NCBI RefSeq assembly: GCF_947503385.1
Contig: NZ_CANNDO010000001.1
Span: forward strand, 1,113,044-1,177,043
Length of the DNA stretch: 64,000 nucleotides
Reading direction: 5' to 3'
Source: an uncultured Tateyamaria sp.
GTDB lineage: Bacteria > Pseudomonadota > Alphaproteobacteria > Rhodobacterales > Rhodobacteraceae
Below the pieces are notes generated by a model. That model was not told where the DNA came from. It saw only the letters and a program-made list of their open reading frames with translations, and searched no databases. Below are positions 16,184-25,624 of this stretch, piece by piece. Position 1 is the stretch's first letter, and every line of letters starts with the position of its first letter. The translations under genes and the position numbers were made by a program.

Positions 16184-17241
16184 GCAGACAATCCGGGCGG
16201 TGGGGCAGCGGTGGCGGGGTAAAGGCCCAGCACCTTAAACAGGTTTCCCATTTCGTCCGGATGCGTCAACCGCCGATGCGCGGCGATGTGCAATTTCAAT
16301 GCCTCGCCCTCCAATGTGCCGGCCAACGCTTGGGCGCGCTGCGTGATGCCCAAGCGTTCGAGGAACACGCCTTGGGGTGTCAGGCGCGTGTGGGCGGCTG
16401 GGGCTGCGGATGCGGCGAGCGCTTCGAAATCCACGTGGGCGGTCAGGTCGGCGGTGCCGGGCGCATCAAGCACGCCAACCGGTTGATGATCGCGCACCGC
16501 TTGCAACGTGTCGCCCAGCGACCGCCAGTCGCCGTAGTCGATAATCAGGCCAATGCCGCCATGGGTGTCGATGCGCTGCGCCAGTTCCGACAGGATTGCA
16601 TCTGCGGCAGGGCAGGTTTCGACCAGATCGCCATCGGCTGTATCCGCAAGCCGGTTGTCAAGGCGCGGTTGCGGGCCCTGCGGGGCAAGGCCAAAGCCAA
16701 GCATATCCTGTTGTACGCCGACGCATCGTTCGCGCCAGCTTTTGCCGTCACGGATGAACTGGCGGATGGGCAGCGCATCGAAGAATTCGTTTGCGACGCA
16801 CCATAACGGACCATCGGGCAGGTCAGCGGCGCTGTCGATCCACGTAACCTCGTAGCCCTCAAGCGTCTCGGCCTGTCTGTCGCGCAGTGTTGGCGATACT
16901 TCGACCAGAACGATCTGCGCTGCGGCCAGAAACCCCGGAACCCGTGCCGTCGCGCGCAACGCGTCGGCCATCAGCGTGCCGCGTCCCGGCCCCAATTCGG
17001 CCAGCGTAAAGGTCGAGGGCGCGCCCTGATCCATCCACGATTGCGCAAGGCAGAGACCAATCACCTCACCGAACATCTGGCTCATTTCCGGGGCGGTGAT
17101 GAAATCGCCTTTGGTGCCGAAGGGGGTGCGGGTGGTATAGTAGCCATATTCGGGATTTAGCAGCGCCTCGGCCATGTAGTCGGCAACGGTGAGCGGGCCA
17201 CCGGTTGCAATCCTGTCCAGCAGGCGCGCCTTCAGGCTCAT
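16180..17241 (-). CDS. Class I SAM-dependent methyltransferase, MidA/NDUFAF7 family
   Basis: The 353-residue protein shows the family markers [34 protein letters not shown] and the SAM-binding [12 protein letters not shown]. The mitochondrial homologue NDUFAF7 dimethylates an arginine of a complex I subunit, and the bacterial target is presumed to be similar but is unproven. The start at the ATG at 17241 gives [11 protein letters not shown] and a 4-base ATGA overlap with the lgt stop. The in-frame extension to 17355 lies wholly inside lgt. Its 3' end overlaps pgeF by 4 bases. Confidence 0.92.
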   Translation of the reverse strand: MSLKARLLDRIATGGPLTVADYMAEALLNPEYGYYTTRTPFGTKGDFITAPEMSQMFGEVIGLCLAQSWMDQGAPSTFTLAELGPGRGTLMADALRATARVPGFLAAAQIVLVEVSPTLRDRQAETLEGYEVTWIDSAADLPDGPLWCVANEFFDALPIRQFIRDGKSWRERCVGVQQDMLGFGLAPQGPQPRLDNRLADTADGDLVETCPAADAILSELAQRIDTHGGIGLIIDYGDWRSLGDTLQAVRDHQPVGVLDAPGTADLTAHVDFEALAASAAPAAHTRLTPQGVFLERLGITQRAQALAGTLEGEALKLHIAAHRRLTHPDEMGNLFKVLGLYPATAAPPPGLSA

Positions 17242-18137
17242 GCCGATTGCACCGCCCCACGGCGGCGGGCGCGGGTGATCAGCCAAAGGCCCAACAGGAT
17301 CATCGGCAGGGACAGAATCTGCCCCATGGTCAGGCCGTATCCGCCCACATGCCACGCAAGACCCAGCGGATTGCCGGGCGAGATAAACTGCGCATCAGGC
17401 TGGCGCACAAATTCGATCAAAAAGCGGCCAACGCCATAAAAGGCAAAGAAAGTGCCGCAGGTCAGCCCGGGCCGTTTCAGGGCGTCACGCCGCCAAACCA
17501 TCCACAAAAGGACGATCATCAGCACCAGACCTTCGAGGGCCGCCTCATAAAGCTGTGACGGATGGCGGGCACAGATACCTACGATATCTGGACAGAACTG
17601 CGCCGCCTCACCGGGAAAGGCCACGCCCCACGGCAGTTCGGTCGGTCGGCCCCACAATTCGGCATTGATAAAATTGGACATGCGACCCAACAGAATGCCG
17701 GGCGGTGTACCCAGTACGATGGCGTCGGCAACGCTGAATTGGTCATAACCGCGCCGGGTATAGAGATACGCGGCCAGAACTACCCCCAAAAGGCCGCCAT
17801 GGAAGGACATGCCGCCCTGCCAGATATAAAGGATTTCGACCGGGTTTTGCAGGTAGTAGTCCGGCTGGTAGAAGGCAACATAGCCCAGGCGCCCGCCAAG
17901 GATCACGCCAAGGATGATCCATGTCAGCATGTCTTCGATCTGCTGGGGCGTCATGGTGGGCGTGTTGTTTGGCCACAGACGCGGTGTCTTGGCCGCCATG
18001 ACCACCATCCGCCAGCCGATCACGATCCCGGCGATATAGGCCACGGCGTACCAGCGCAGAGCGAGGTCCATGCCAAAAAGCGTAACCGAGAAAATTTCGG
18101 GCGAAATGTCGGGAAATGGGATCATGAGGGGTGTCAT
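17238..18137 (-). CDS. lgt: Prolipoprotein diacylglyceryl transferase
   Basis: Lgt transfers diacylglycerol from phosphatidylglycerol to the lipobox cysteine of prolipoproteins at the inner membrane. The 299-residue protein has seven hydrophobic segments. It shows [13 protein letters not shown], the [10 protein letters not shown] loop, [10 protein letters not shown] with the essential His, [14 protein letters not shown] and the C-terminal FRR/FGVGR-like [14 protein letters not shown]. The ATG at 18137 is chosen. An ATG at 18125 in the same frame is possible and would shorten the product by four residues. It is the first gene of the lgt-midA-pgeF operon and diverges from ubiK. Confidence 0.96.
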   Translation of the reverse strand: MTPLMIPFPDISPEIFSVTLFGMDLALRWYAVAYIAGIVIGWRMVVMAAKTPRLWPNNTPTMTPQQIEDMLTWIILGVILGGRLGYVAFYQPDYYLQNPVEILYIWQGGMSFHGGLLGVVLAAYLYTRRGYDQFSVADAIVLGTPPGILLGRMSNFINAELWGRPTELPWGVAFPGEAAQFCPDIVGICARHPSQLYEAALEGLVLMIVLLWMVWRRDALKRPGLTCGTFFAFYGVGRFLIEFVRQPDAQFISPGNPLGLAWHVGGYGLTMGQILSLPMILLGLWLITRARRRGAVQSA

Positions 18138-18232
18138 CTGCGTCTGAATGCCTCTGGCTGTCCGGGACTGTCAACCTTGCGGCGCACCCTGTTGAGGCCC
18201 ATATAAGGCATTAGCGAAGGAGTGACGACACC

Positions 18233-18475
18233 ATGCAGGCCCGAGGCAAGATTTTCGACGATATCTCGCAATTGATGACGAACGCGATGGGCGTGGCCCA
18301 AGGCGCGCGCGAAGAGGCCGAGACGGCAATGAAGTCGATGGTGGACCGCTGGCTGGCGGATCGCGATTTCGTCACCCGCGAAGAATTCGACGCGGTGCGC
18401 GCCATGGCACAAAAAGCCCGTGAGGAGAACGAAGCGCTCAGAGCCCGGCTCGACGCGCTTGACGCCAAGGACTGA
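18233..18475 (+). CDS. ubiK: UbiK-type ubiquinone biosynthesis accessory factor (BMFP domain)
   Basis: An 80-residue coiled-coil protein. The N-terminal KIFDDISQLMTNAMGVAQGA and the C-terminal VTREEFDAVRAMAQKAREEN followed by a leucine-zipper-like LRARLDAL match the UbiK/BMFP family. UbiK binds UbiJ and membranes to support the ubiquinone hydroxylase complex in proteobacteria. AAGGAG lies ten bases upstream of the ATG. It is divergent from lgt and stands alone. Confidence 0.88.
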   Translation: MQARGKIFDDISQLMTNAMGVAQGAREEAETAMKSMVDRWLADRDFVTREEFDAVRAMAQKAREENEALRARLDALDAKD

Positions 18476-18828
18476 TCCAGCGGCGGCGCTGCCGCGCCAT
18501 TCCAGATTTTGCCAGTGTTTCGTGATCGCCCGGTTTTCGGGCGGTGCGCGTGTTGCGACGTAGAAGGGGGCTCTGCCCCCGGCTGCGCCTCCCCCGGGAT
18601 TTTTTGGGGACAGAGACTGGGACCGTTTGCGTGATGCTTTATTTTGCGCGACGTGCAGCTTTGTCCCCAACTTATTGCGGTTATCCCCAAATAAAGGGTT
18701 GCCAGATGGTAGTGGCCCGGTCACCATATCTGGTAGAGGCACGGGGGATAGCCCCGGCTTCTAGAGCAGGCACCGAGCGCTAGGGGCGCTGCCAGCCCCC
18801 TTCGCCAGAGCGAATAAGAGGTGGCACC
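18476..18828. other. 353-base intergenic region between ubiK and the YbjN gene
   Basis: I see no convincing gene here. The left half holds a hairpin plus the dispersed element described at 18560-18633. The right half contains a GC-rich inverted stretch around 18765-18800 (GAGCGCTAGGGGCGC) and an AGAGGTGGCACC ribosome binding site for the next gene. An open frame at 18544-18783 has Arg/Cys-rich, low-quality translation and is not called. Confidence 0.6.
18560..18633 (+). repeat. Dispersed intergenic element, copy 1 (hairpin plus ATTTTTTGGGGACAGAGAC tail)
   Basis: GGGGGC-TCT-GCCCCC forms a perfect six-base stem. It is followed by GGCTGCGCCTCC and a tail of CCCGGGATTTTTTGG then GGACAGAGAC. The same order of hairpin, GGC-rich linker and GG(A/G)TATTTG-like tail is seen at 30348-30425 (minus strand) and in shortened form at 43862-43917. 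Confidence 0.6.
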
Positions 18829-19329
18829 ATGGCACTTTCCGAGCAGTATCTGGAAGACGACATTCATCCGATCGACATTGTCGAACATCTGGCGGCCCAT
18901 CACGAATGGGATTTTGACCGGATCGCGGATGATCAGATCGCTATGGCGGTCGAGGGGCAGTGGCGCACCTATTCCATCACGCTGGCGTGGTCCGGGTATG
19001 ACGAGACGCTGCGCATGGTGTGCACCTTTGAGATGGAGCCGCCCGCAGAACGTATGTCCGCCCTTTATGAACTGCTGAATATGGTCAACGATCAGTGCTG
19101 GGCCGGGGCCTTTACCTACTGGCCCGAGCAGAAGCTGATGGTGTACCGCTATGGCCTTGTGCTGGCGGGTGGGCAGGTGGCTTGCCCGGATCAGATCGAC
19201 ACGATGATCGGGGCGGCCGTGATGAGCGCAGAGCGCTATTACCCTGCTTTGCAGCTGTTGATCTGGGGCGACCGGACACCTGCGGATGCGTTGCAGGTGG
19301 CCATTGCAGAGGCCTACGGGCGCGCATAA
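18829..19329 (+). CDS. YbjN domain-containing protein
   Basis: The 166-residue protein matches the YbjN domain. VEHLAAHHEWDFDRIADDQI, a central beta sheet around LRMVCTFEMEPPAERM, and ELLNMVNDQCWAGAFTYW are characteristic. YbjN is a type III secretion chaperone-like fold of uncertain function, linked in E. coli to motility and stress tolerance. It lies 31 bases upstream of proC and is probably co-transcribed with it. Confidence 0.9.
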   Translation: MALSEQYLEDDIHPIDIVEHLAAHHEWDFDRIADDQIAMAVEGQWRTYSITLAWSGYDETLRMVCTFEMEPPAERMSALYELLNMVNDQCWAGAFTYWPEQKLMVYRYGLVLAGGQVACPDQIDTMIGAAVMSAERYYPALQLLIWGDRTPADALQVAIAEAYGRA

Positions 19330-19360
19330 CCTCAGCCCCCGAAGCCAAGGGGGGCAAATC

Positions 19361-20170
19361 ATGAATGACAGTCGGATCGCGGCTCGGGGCATTGTCCTTT
19401 TGGGTTGCGGAAAGATGGGGTCGGCAATGCTGCGCGGCTGGCTGGCGCAGGGATTGCCCGATGCCTCGGTCTGGGTCGTGGACCCGGTGCCCTCGGATTG
19501 GGTGTTGTCGACCTGTGTCCACATCAATGCAGATTTGCCGGATGATCCGGCTGTGGTTCTCATTGCGGTAAAGCCGCAGATGATGACGCACGCCCTGCCG
19601 GGCATTGCGGACCTTGGGGTAGATGACACGGTTTTTGTGTCGATCGCAGCGGGCACGCCGATTGCGGCCTTTGAGGCAACGCTGGGTGCGCGGGCGATTG
19701 TGCGGGCGATGCCGAACACCCCTGCCGCCATCGGGCAGGGGATCACAGCGATGTGCGCCAACGGCAAAGGTCAGGCGTTTCTGGGCGAAGCGGAGGCGCT
19801 GCTGTCTGCGATCGGAGCGGTTGTGCGCGTGGACGACGAGGGCCAGATGGATGCCGTGACCGGCGTCAGCGGGTCAGGGCCTGCTTATGTGTTCCATTTG
19901 ATCGAGACATTGGCGGCTGCGGGCGTCGCGCAAGGACTGCCAGAGGCGTTGGCCTTGCAGTTGGCCAAGGCGACGGTCGCCGGTGCGGGCGCGCTGGCGC
20001 AGCAGTCGGAAGAAACGCCTGGGCAGTTGCGGGTCAACGTGACCAGCCCAAACGGCACGACGCAAGCGGCACTTGATGTGTTGATGAACGAGGCGCGGGG
20101 GTTTCCTGCGCTGCTGAATGAGGCCGTGGCAGCGGCGACAGAACGGTCAAGGGAGTTGGCGCGTGGATGA
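19361..20170 (+). CDS. proC: Pyrroline-5-carboxylate reductase
   Basis: ProC reduces pyrroline-5-carboxylate to proline with NAD(P)H. The 269-residue protein has the Rossmann motif GCGKMGSAM at the N-terminus and AVKPQMM. It also has [13 protein letters not shown] and the C-terminal signature running from [17 protein letters not shown] through [11 protein letters not shown]. The ATG at 19361 follows AAGGGGGGC. The frame is open upstream to 19286 inside the ybjN gene, which is rejected. The 3' end overlaps csaA by 8 bases. Confidence 0.96.
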   Translation: MNDSRIAARGIVLLGCGKMGSAMLRGWLAQGLPDASVWVVDPVPSDWVLSTCVHINADLPDDPAVVLIAVKPQMMTHALPGIADLGVDDTVFVSIAAGTPIAAFEATLGARAIVRAMPNTPAAIGQGITAMCANGKGQAFLGEAEALLSAIGAVVRVDDEGQMDAVTGVSGSGPAYVFHLIETLAAAGVAQGLPEALALQLAKATVAGAGALAQQSEETPGQLRVNVTSPNGTTQAALDVLMNEARGFPALLNEAVAAATERSRELARG

Positions 20171-20501
20171 GATCAGCTTTGACGACTTTATGAAGGTCGA
20201 CATTCGTTCGGGCCGGATCGTGCGGGCGGAGCCCTTTCCCGAAGCCCGAAAGCCCGCCGTCAAACTGTGGATCGATTTTGGTCCCGAGATCGGAGAGAAG
20301 AAAAGCTCGGCCCAGATCACGGTGCATTATGATCCCGAAACGCTTGTGGGTCAGCAGGTAATGGCAGTGGTAAATTTCCCGCCGCGGCAGATCGGACCGG
20401 TGCGGTCGGAGGTTCTTGTGCTTGGCTTTCCGGATGAAGACGGCGCGATTGTGCTCGCGCGGCCGGACAAGAACGTGCCCGACGGGGGGCGGCTGCATTG
20501 A
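20163..20501 (+). CDS. CsaA-like tRNA-binding domain protein
   Basis: The 112-residue protein is a free-standing tRNA-binding (OB-fold) domain. It shows [40 protein letters not shown] and [20 protein letters not shown], the CsaA signature. CsaA in Bacillus has chaperone and secretion-related activity, and the role in alphaproteobacteria is unknown. Translation begins at a GTG at 20163, eight bases inside proC, and ends in a TTGA overlap with the next gene, so all three genes are coupled. Confidence 0.93.
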   Translation: MDEISFDDFMKVDIRSGRIVRAEPFPEARKPAVKLWIDFGPEIGEKKSSAQITVHYDPETLVGQQVMAVVNFPPRQIGPVRSEVLVLGFPDEDGAIVLARPDKNVPDGGRLH

Positions 20502-21454
20502 CGCGGGTCTGGATCACGCGGCCTTTGCCCGGCCCGGTGTTGGACGCCGCCCGGGCATTGGATGCAGAGGTGGTGGTGCGCGAAGAGACCGGGCCGCTGG
20601 CGGATGCGGAGTTGCGCCGCGCATTGCGCGACTTTGACATTGTGCTGCCGACGCTGGGCGACATGTTTTCAGCGCAGGTGTTTGCGGATGTCGGCGGCGC
20701 ACGTTGCCGGTTGCTGGCGAATTTCGGGGTTGGGTACAATCACATCGACGTTGCTGCGGCACACGCCGCTGGTATCGCAGTGACCAACACACCCGGCGCA
20801 GTGACCGACGCCACGGCGGACATCGCACTGATGCTGATGCTGATGAGCGCGCGGCGCGCGGGTGAAGGAGAACGTATGGTGCGGGCGGGGCAATGGCCCG
20901 GCTGGCATCCGACGCAGATGCTTGGCCTGCACATGTCCGGCAAGCGTGTCGGCATTGTGGGGCTGGGCCGGATTGGTCAGGCCATTGCACATCGCTGCCA
21001 TTATGGGTTCGGGATGGAGGTGCACTATACCAGCCGTTCCGAAAAGAATGTGCCGTTTCCGGCCGTGCGCGCACCCGACCTGATGGCCTTGGCGGAAGGG
21101 GTCGATTTTCTGGTGATCGCGGTGCCGGGCGGTGCAGAAACGCATCATCTGATCGGGGAAGATGTGTTTAACGCGATGGCGCCGCATGGGCATCTGGTCA
21201 ACATATCGCGTGGCGACGTGGTGGACGAGGCAGCACTTGCATCGGCTTTGACCGAAGGCAAGATTGCAGGCGCCGGGTTGGACGTTTACGAATTCGAACC
21301 GCAGGTGTCTGAGGCTTTGCTGGGAATGGAACAGGTCACGCTGTTGCCGCATCTGGGGACGGCCGCGTTGGAAGTGCGGACGGATATGGGTCGCATGGCG
21401 GTGGCAAACATCGCCGCCTTCCTGAACGGAGAGACGTTGCCCAACCCGGTGTGA
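20498..21454 (+). CDS. D-isomer-specific 2-hydroxyacid dehydrogenase (glyoxylate/hydroxypyruvate reductase-like)
   Basis: The 318-residue protein has the NAD-binding [18 protein letters not shown] and the catalytic Arg in [12 protein letters not shown]. The Glu in GLDVYEFEP and the His in LLPHLGTA complete the D-2-hydroxyacid dehydrogenase triad. The sequence most resembles glyoxylate reductases (GyaR), which reduce glyoxylate or hydroxypyruvate. Physiological direction is not certain. The start is a TTG at 20498 overlapping the csaA stop, with no better start nearby. Confidence 0.92.
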   Translation: MTRVWITRPLPGPVLDAARALDAEVVVREETGPLADAELRRALRDFDIVLPTLGDMFSAQVFADVGGARCRLLANFGVGYNHIDVAAAHAAGIAVTNTPGAVTDATADIALMLMLMSARRAGEGERMVRAGQWPGWHPTQMLGLHMSGKRVGIVGLGRIGQAIAHRCHYGFGMEVHYTSRSEKNVPFPAVRAPDLMALAEGVDFLVIAVPGGAETHHLIGEDVFNAMAPHGHLVNISRGDVVDEAALASALTEGKIAGAGLDVYEFEPQVSEALLGMEQVTLLPHLGTAALEVRTDMGRMAVANIAAFLNGETLPNPV

Positions 21455-21466
21455 GTGGATCTGGAC

Positions 21467-22048
21467 TCAACCAGTTTCCATCGCGGCGCGCCAGTGCCGA
21501 CGACACAGCGATACATAGGTTTCGTTGCCACCGATCTGCACTTGAGCACCGTCCTGAAGAACACGGCCCTCGGCATCTTGGCGCACGACCATTGTCGCCT
21601 TCTTGCCGCAATGGCAGATTGTGCGCACCTCGCGCATCTCATCGGCAAGGGCCAGCAAAGTGGCGGAACCGGGAAACAGCTTGCCCTGAAAGTCGACACG
21701 CAGACCGTAGCACATCACCGGAACGCCCAGATCATCCACCGCGCGGGCCAGTTGCCAGACCTGTGCGTCGCTCAGAAATTGCGCCTCGTCGACAAAGACG
21801 CAGGCGACCGGGCCGCGTGCCATCCGGTTGCGGATCGTCTCGAACAGATCATCAGACGGGCTGAACGTGTCGGCCTCTGCCTCGATGCCGATGCGGGACG
21901 CGATCTGGCCTGCGCCTGCACGGTCGTCAAACCCGGCGGTCAGCAGGTAAGGTTCCATGCCCCGCTCACGGTAGTTGTATGCGGCCTGAAGCAGCACCGT
22001 CGATTTACCGGCGTTCATGGTGGAGAAGTGAAAGTAGAGTTTTGCCAT
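21467..22048 (-). CDS. tdk: Thymidine kinase (type II)
   Basis: Tdk phosphorylates thymidine and deoxyuridine for salvage. The 193-residue protein has the P-loop STMNAGKST, the FVDEAQFL Walker B and the lasso-loop GLRVDFQGKLFPGS. Four zinc ligands lie in CHCGKKA and near SLCRRH. Length is normal. The ATG at 22048 (MAKLYFHFS) is chosen over a longer Pro-rich frame to 22141. Confidence 0.95.
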   Translation of the reverse strand: MAKLYFHFSTMNAGKSTVLLQAAYNYRERGMEPYLLTAGFDDRAGAGQIASRIGIEAEADTFSPSDDLFETIRNRMARGPVACVFVDEAQFLSDAQVWQLARAVDDLGVPVMCYGLRVDFQGKLFPGSATLLALADEMREVRTICHCGKKATMVVRQDAEGRVLQDGAQVQIGGNETYVSLCRRHWRAAMETG

Positions 22049-22472
22049 GCGCGCGTTCCTAAGCGGCGGTGCAATGAGGAGCAAGATGGCAGCGCCGGGC
22101 AAAGGCGGGCCTGGCGATGGCAAACTCAACGACAAGTCCATCGCCAGGCCGAAGTTGGGTTCTCGTTAACTGGCCGCGTTCGGGATGTTTGGGTCACCCC
22201 GTTGGGGATGGCACACGGCCCACCGCTTGTTATGTCCAACTGGATCACGGCACCGACTGCAGCTTGCGCCGCCTGCCTTACCCCCGGTTGGGCAGAAGTG
22301 CCTTGTGATCCTCACCTGCACCGATGCTGGGGGCACCGGTTACTCTTGAAGCCCCGAAAACCGTTGGGACGATTAACCAATGACATTTGCAGCGGGGCCA
22401 ATTAATGGGAAAAGACCGTGCAGGTTCCCCAAACCTTGGGTTGTAATGGTGACAGGCAAAGAGGGCGCAACA
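22049..22472. other. 424-base intergenic region upstream of tdk and the CII-like gene
   Basis: I see no supported gene. The right end has AT-rich sequence (CCAATTAATGG near 22397) and a GAGGG binding site serving the ATG at 22473. The middle contains scattered short GC-rich inverted repeats but no T-tailed terminator or recognisable riboswitch core. Confidence 0.5.
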
Positions 22473-22931
22473 ATGGCGGCGACTGGCAGCTATCTGAAGA
22501 AACACACCGAGGCGTTGGTCAAGGATGTGGGCATCGAACCGGCCTGCGTGCTGACCGGCAAATCCAAGGCGACGCTGGGCCGATACTATTCGGACAACCC
22601 CGAACACGCAGACCGGTTTATGCCCGTCGATGCCGTTGTGGCGCTGGAGAAGGCGGCGAAGTACCCGCATGTCACAAGCGCCTTGGCAGAGTTGCAGGGC
22701 ATCACGCTCAGCCACGATGATCGTCGCCCCAACTCGGATCGGTCGGGCGGCGTGAACTCGGACGTTATCGCGCTGAGCCAGCGCTTTGCCATGTTGATGA
22801 CCGAATACCAGCAGTCGATCGAAGACGGTGTGATCACCGTGAACGAGGCCAAGCGGCTGCTCAAGGAAACGACGCTGCTGCAACAGGTGTTGATCGACAT
22901 GAAACTTCATCTGGAGGATGAAAGTGGCTGA
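22473..22931 (+). CDS. Phage-CII-like putative DNA-binding protein
   Basis: The 152-residue protein begins [20 protein letters not shown] and has a putative helix-turn-helix, [15 protein letters not shown], followed by a hydrophobic helix [20 protein letters not shown]. This resembles the CII-type regulatory family found in phages and some chromosomal genes. The C-terminal half is a long predicted helix. No phage genes lie nearby, so it is probably a chromosomal regulator of unknown target. The start at 22473 has GAGGG at a good distance. It overlaps the arsH-like gene by 8 bases. Confidence 0.65.
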   Translation: MAATGSYLKKHTEALVKDVGIEPACVLTGKSKATLGRYYSDNPEHADRFMPVDAVVALEKAAKYPHVTSALAELQGITLSHDDRRPNSDRSGGVNSDVIALSQRFAMLMTEYQQSIEDGVITVNEAKRLLKETTLLQQVLIDMKLHLEDESG

Positions 22932-23649
22932 CACACCCGGCGAAGACATCCCGGCGCTGCGCTTGGAGGCCTTGCCCGGGATTGACGTGGAGGCGCTGCG
23001 CGCGCCGGATGATCCGGGCCACCCACCTCGTATTTTGCTGCTTTATGGCTCATTGCGCGAGGCCAGTTTTTCGCGCCGGTCGGTCGAGGAAGCCGGGCGT
23101 ATCCTGCGCCATTTGGGCTGCGAGACGCGGATTTTTGACCCCAAGGGTCTGCCGCTGGTGGACGGTGATGAGGCCAGCCACCCCAAGGTGCAGGAACTGC
23201 GCGATTTGGCGATCTGGTCCGAAGGCATGGTGTGGTCCAGCCCAGAGCGTCACGGGGCCATGACCGGCCTGATGAAAACGCAAATTGACTGGCTGCCGCT
23301 GTCGTTGCAGGGGGGCATTCGTCCGACCCAAGGCAAGACACTGGCGCTGATGCAAGTGTGCGGCGGCTCGCAAAGTTTCAATGCGGTCAACCAGATGCGA
23401 ATCCTTGGCCGCTGGATGCGCATGGTCACCATCCCCAATCAGTCGAGCATCGCCAAGGCGTGGCTGGAATTTGACGGCGCGCGCCTGCCCGAGGGTCCGT
23501 TTTACCGACGTGTGGTTGATGTGATGGAAGAACTGGTCAAGTTCACGTGGATGGTGCGCGGGCGGGCGCCGTATCTGGTGAACCGCTATTCAGAGCGCAT
23601 CGAAAGCGTTTCTGACGTGCACGCGCGGGTGTCGAGCAAAGACAGCTAG
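22924..23649 (+). CDS. arsH: ArsH-type NADPH-dependent FMN reductase
   Basis: The 241-residue protein has the flavodoxin-like [40 protein letters not shown] and [20 protein letters not shown], which together are diagnostic of ArsH. ArsH oxidises trivalent organoarsenicals and reduces quinones or metals with NADPH and FMN. No other ars gene is in the window. I chose the GTG at 22924 because GGAGG is exactly six bases upstream. An in-frame ATG at 22918 abuts that GGAGG with no spacing and cannot use it. The start is inside the preceding gene, implying coupled translation. Confidence 0.92.
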   Translation: MADTPGEDIPALRLEALPGIDVEALRAPDDPGHPPRILLLYGSLREASFSRRSVEEAGRILRHLGCETRIFDPKGLPLVDGDEASHPKVQELRDLAIWSEGMVWSSPERHGAMTGLMKTQIDWLPLSLQGGIRPTQGKTLALMQVCGGSQSFNAVNQMRILGRWMRMVTIPNQSSIAKAWLEFDGARLPEGPFYRRVVDVMEELVKFTWMVRGRAPYLVNRYSERIESVSDVHARVSSKDS

Positions 23650-23731
23650 GGTGCAAATTCACGTGACGTAGCCGGTGGCACGGGCTTGCGAGCCCCGCTT
23701 TGTCGATGCACTCTCTGGTTGGGAGTATGGT

Positions 23732-25624
23732 ATGAACCGGCTGGATCGTAACAGTGATTTGCTACAGATGCTGCGCGCCGTCGATGGCTTTGCCGCGCTG
23801 GATACTGATGTCCTTCAACACGCCTTGGAACTGGCTGATGTGGAACATATCCCGCGTGGCGCGGCGCTGATCCGCGAAGGCGATGCCGCCAATCGCCTGT
23901 TCCTTGTCATCAGTGGCCGGTTCACCGTGTTTTCGGGCGCGCTGGCCATTGCCGAAATACGCCCCGGTGAGCCGGTGGGCGAACTTGCCTTCTTTGCGGG
24001 GGGCACACGCACGGCGAGCGTGATTGCAGCGCGTGACAGTTCCGTTTTGTGCCTGACACGCGAGGCCTATGACACGTTGTCCGCTCAGACCCCCGCATTG
24101 GCCAACGGTATTCTCGCCGCGCTCAGCCAGCGGCTGGCGCGTACCGTGCGGGGCAGTCCCGCCCTGCGCCCAAGTGCCGGGCAGGTCTGTGCGGTGTTGC
24201 CGGGGGCCAATCGCCCGCTGGCGGCGGCCTTTGTGCAGGGGCTGCGCAGGGCCTTTGCCGCAGCGCCGAACTGGAAGGTGCTGGACGAGACCTCGCGCCC
24301 CGACGCGCTGCGCCACGACCTTGAAGAAACAGGACGCTGGGTACGGTCGATGGAGGCCGCGCACGATACGCTTATTCTGCTCTGTACGGATGCGGATGGT
24401 GATCCGGTCTGGCGCAAAGCGGTGACCAACAACGCCGACACAATCGTCGTTGCACTGCCAAAAGGGGCGCAGTTCGGACCACTGGACGCGCCATCCGCGC
24501 TTGAACGGCAGGTCTATCAGGCCAAGATGGAGGCCAACGTGCAGTTGGTTCTGTATCGCGACACCGAAACGGACAGCCGCGCGCAGACAGTCAAATGGCT
24601 GAATGACCGGATGGTCGGGTTGCATCATCACGTGGCGCTGGACCAGCCGAAGGATTTTGACCGGTTGGGCCGCTTTGTGCGCGGCGAGGCGGTGGGGCTT
24701 GTGCTCTGCGGTGGTGGGTCGTTTGGCACCGCCCATCTGGGGGGCATCAAGTACCTGCAGGAACACGGCTATAGCTTTGACTTTGTCGGGGGCACCAGTG
24801 TCGGGTCCGCTATGGCGGGCGCTTTGGCCATGGGTCTGGACCCCGATCACGTGATGGAGCAGTGCGAAGATATCTTCATCCGATCCAAGGCGATGTCGAA
24901 GATCACGTTGCCCCGCTATTCGCTGCTGGATCACCACACGCTCGATGATGCATTCCTGCGCCATTACGGCACGCAAGACATTGAGGATCTGCCGCTCAAC
25001 TTCTTTGCTGTGGCAACCAGCCTGACGGACAATGACGTGCGCGTCATGCGCACCGGTCCGCTGTGGCGGGCCATTCGCGCCTCAACCGCGATCCCCGGTA
25101 TTTTCCCGCCGATGCTGAACCCTGATGGGGAGGTGCTGATTGACGGCAGCCTGATCGACAATGTGCCCATCGAGGCGATGCGCCAGTTGAAACCGGGGCC
25201 GAACATCATCCTGAACTTCCTGCCCGACAAGGCATGGCGGGTGATGGCGAAATACGAGGACTTGCCAAACCGTGCGCAGGTTGTCGCCAGCCTGTTGCGC
25301 CGCCCCAAGAAGGACGCGCCGCGCCACCCCAGTGCCTTTGCCATTTTGGCCCGGTCGATGGTGGTGAACGCCCGCAAATTGCTGACCGAGATCGACGTCG
25401 AGGATGATGTGCTGCTGAATTTGTCGGTGCTCAAGGGTATGAGCTTTCTCGACTGGAAACGGGGGCGCGAGCTGTTCGAGGCGGCTTACAAGCAGATGGA
25501 CATGGCGATGGTACGCGCTGACGAGGTGTCTGGGGGTGGCGATGCAGGTTGCATCGAGCGTCTCAAATCAGCGGCAGACCACATCAACGAAGTGGGCGAT
25601 GGGTTGGGTCTGACGACCCGCTAG
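23732..25624 (+). CDS. Patatin-like phospholipase with N-terminal cyclic-nucleotide-binding domain (NTE/RssA type)
   Basis: The 630-residue protein has a cNMP/Crp-type domain at about residues 20-140, with GDAANRLFLVISGRFTVF and RPGEPVGELAFFAGGTRTA. A nucleotide-like middle region follows. The patatin domain, from about residue 325, has the oxyanion CGGGSFGTAHLGG, the nucleophile elbow GTSVGS and the catalytic Asp in DGSLIDNVP. This is the layout of neuropathy-target-esterase-like lysophospholipases. The effector is likely a cyclic nucleotide, and the window also encodes a class III cyclase. GGGAG precedes the ATG at 23732 by six bases. The stop overlaps the convergent KAS III gene by 4 bases. 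Confidence 0.9.
   Translation: MNRLDRNSDLLQMLRAVDGFAALDTDVLQHALELADVEHIPRGAALIREGDAANRLFLVISGRFTVFSGALAIAEIRPGEPVGELAFFAGGTRTASVIAARDSSVLCLTREAYDTLSAQTPALANGILAALSQRLARTVRGSPALRPSAGQVCAVLPGANRPLAAAFVQGLRRAFAAAPNWKVLDETSRPDALRHDLEETGRWVRSMEAAHDTLILLCTDADGDPVWRKAVTNNADTIVVALPKGAQFGPLDAPSALERQVYQAKMEANVQLVLYRDTETDSRAQTVKWLNDRMVGLHHHVALDQPKDFDRLGRFVRGEAVGLVLCGGGSFGTAHLGGIKYLQEHGYSFDFVGGTSVGSAMAGALAMGLDPDHVMEQCEDIFIRSKAMSKITLPRYSLLDHHTLDDAFLRHYGTQDIEDLPLNFFAVATSLTDNDVRVMRTGPLWRAIRASTAIPGIFPPMLNPDGEVLIDGSLIDNVPIEAMRQLKPGPNIILNFLPDKAWRVMAKYEDLPNRAQVVASLLRRPKKDAPRHPSAFAILARSMVVNARKLLTEIDVEDDVLLNLSVLKGMSFLDWKRGRELFEAAYKQMDMAMVRADEVSGGGDAGCIERLKSAADHINEVGDGLGLTTR

Noticed and set aside
18544..18783. 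79-codon frame between ubiK and YbjN
   Set aside because: It runs through the dispersed element and has an Arg/Cys-heavy translation with no start signal.
22473..22931. Prophage remnant
   Set aside because: The CII-like protein alone is not enough. No integrase, terminase, structural gene or attachment site is seen nearby.
22278..22949. 223-codon antisense frame across the CII-like gene
   Set aside because: It is antisense to a gene with a good RBS and coupling to arsH, and its translation has no family signal.
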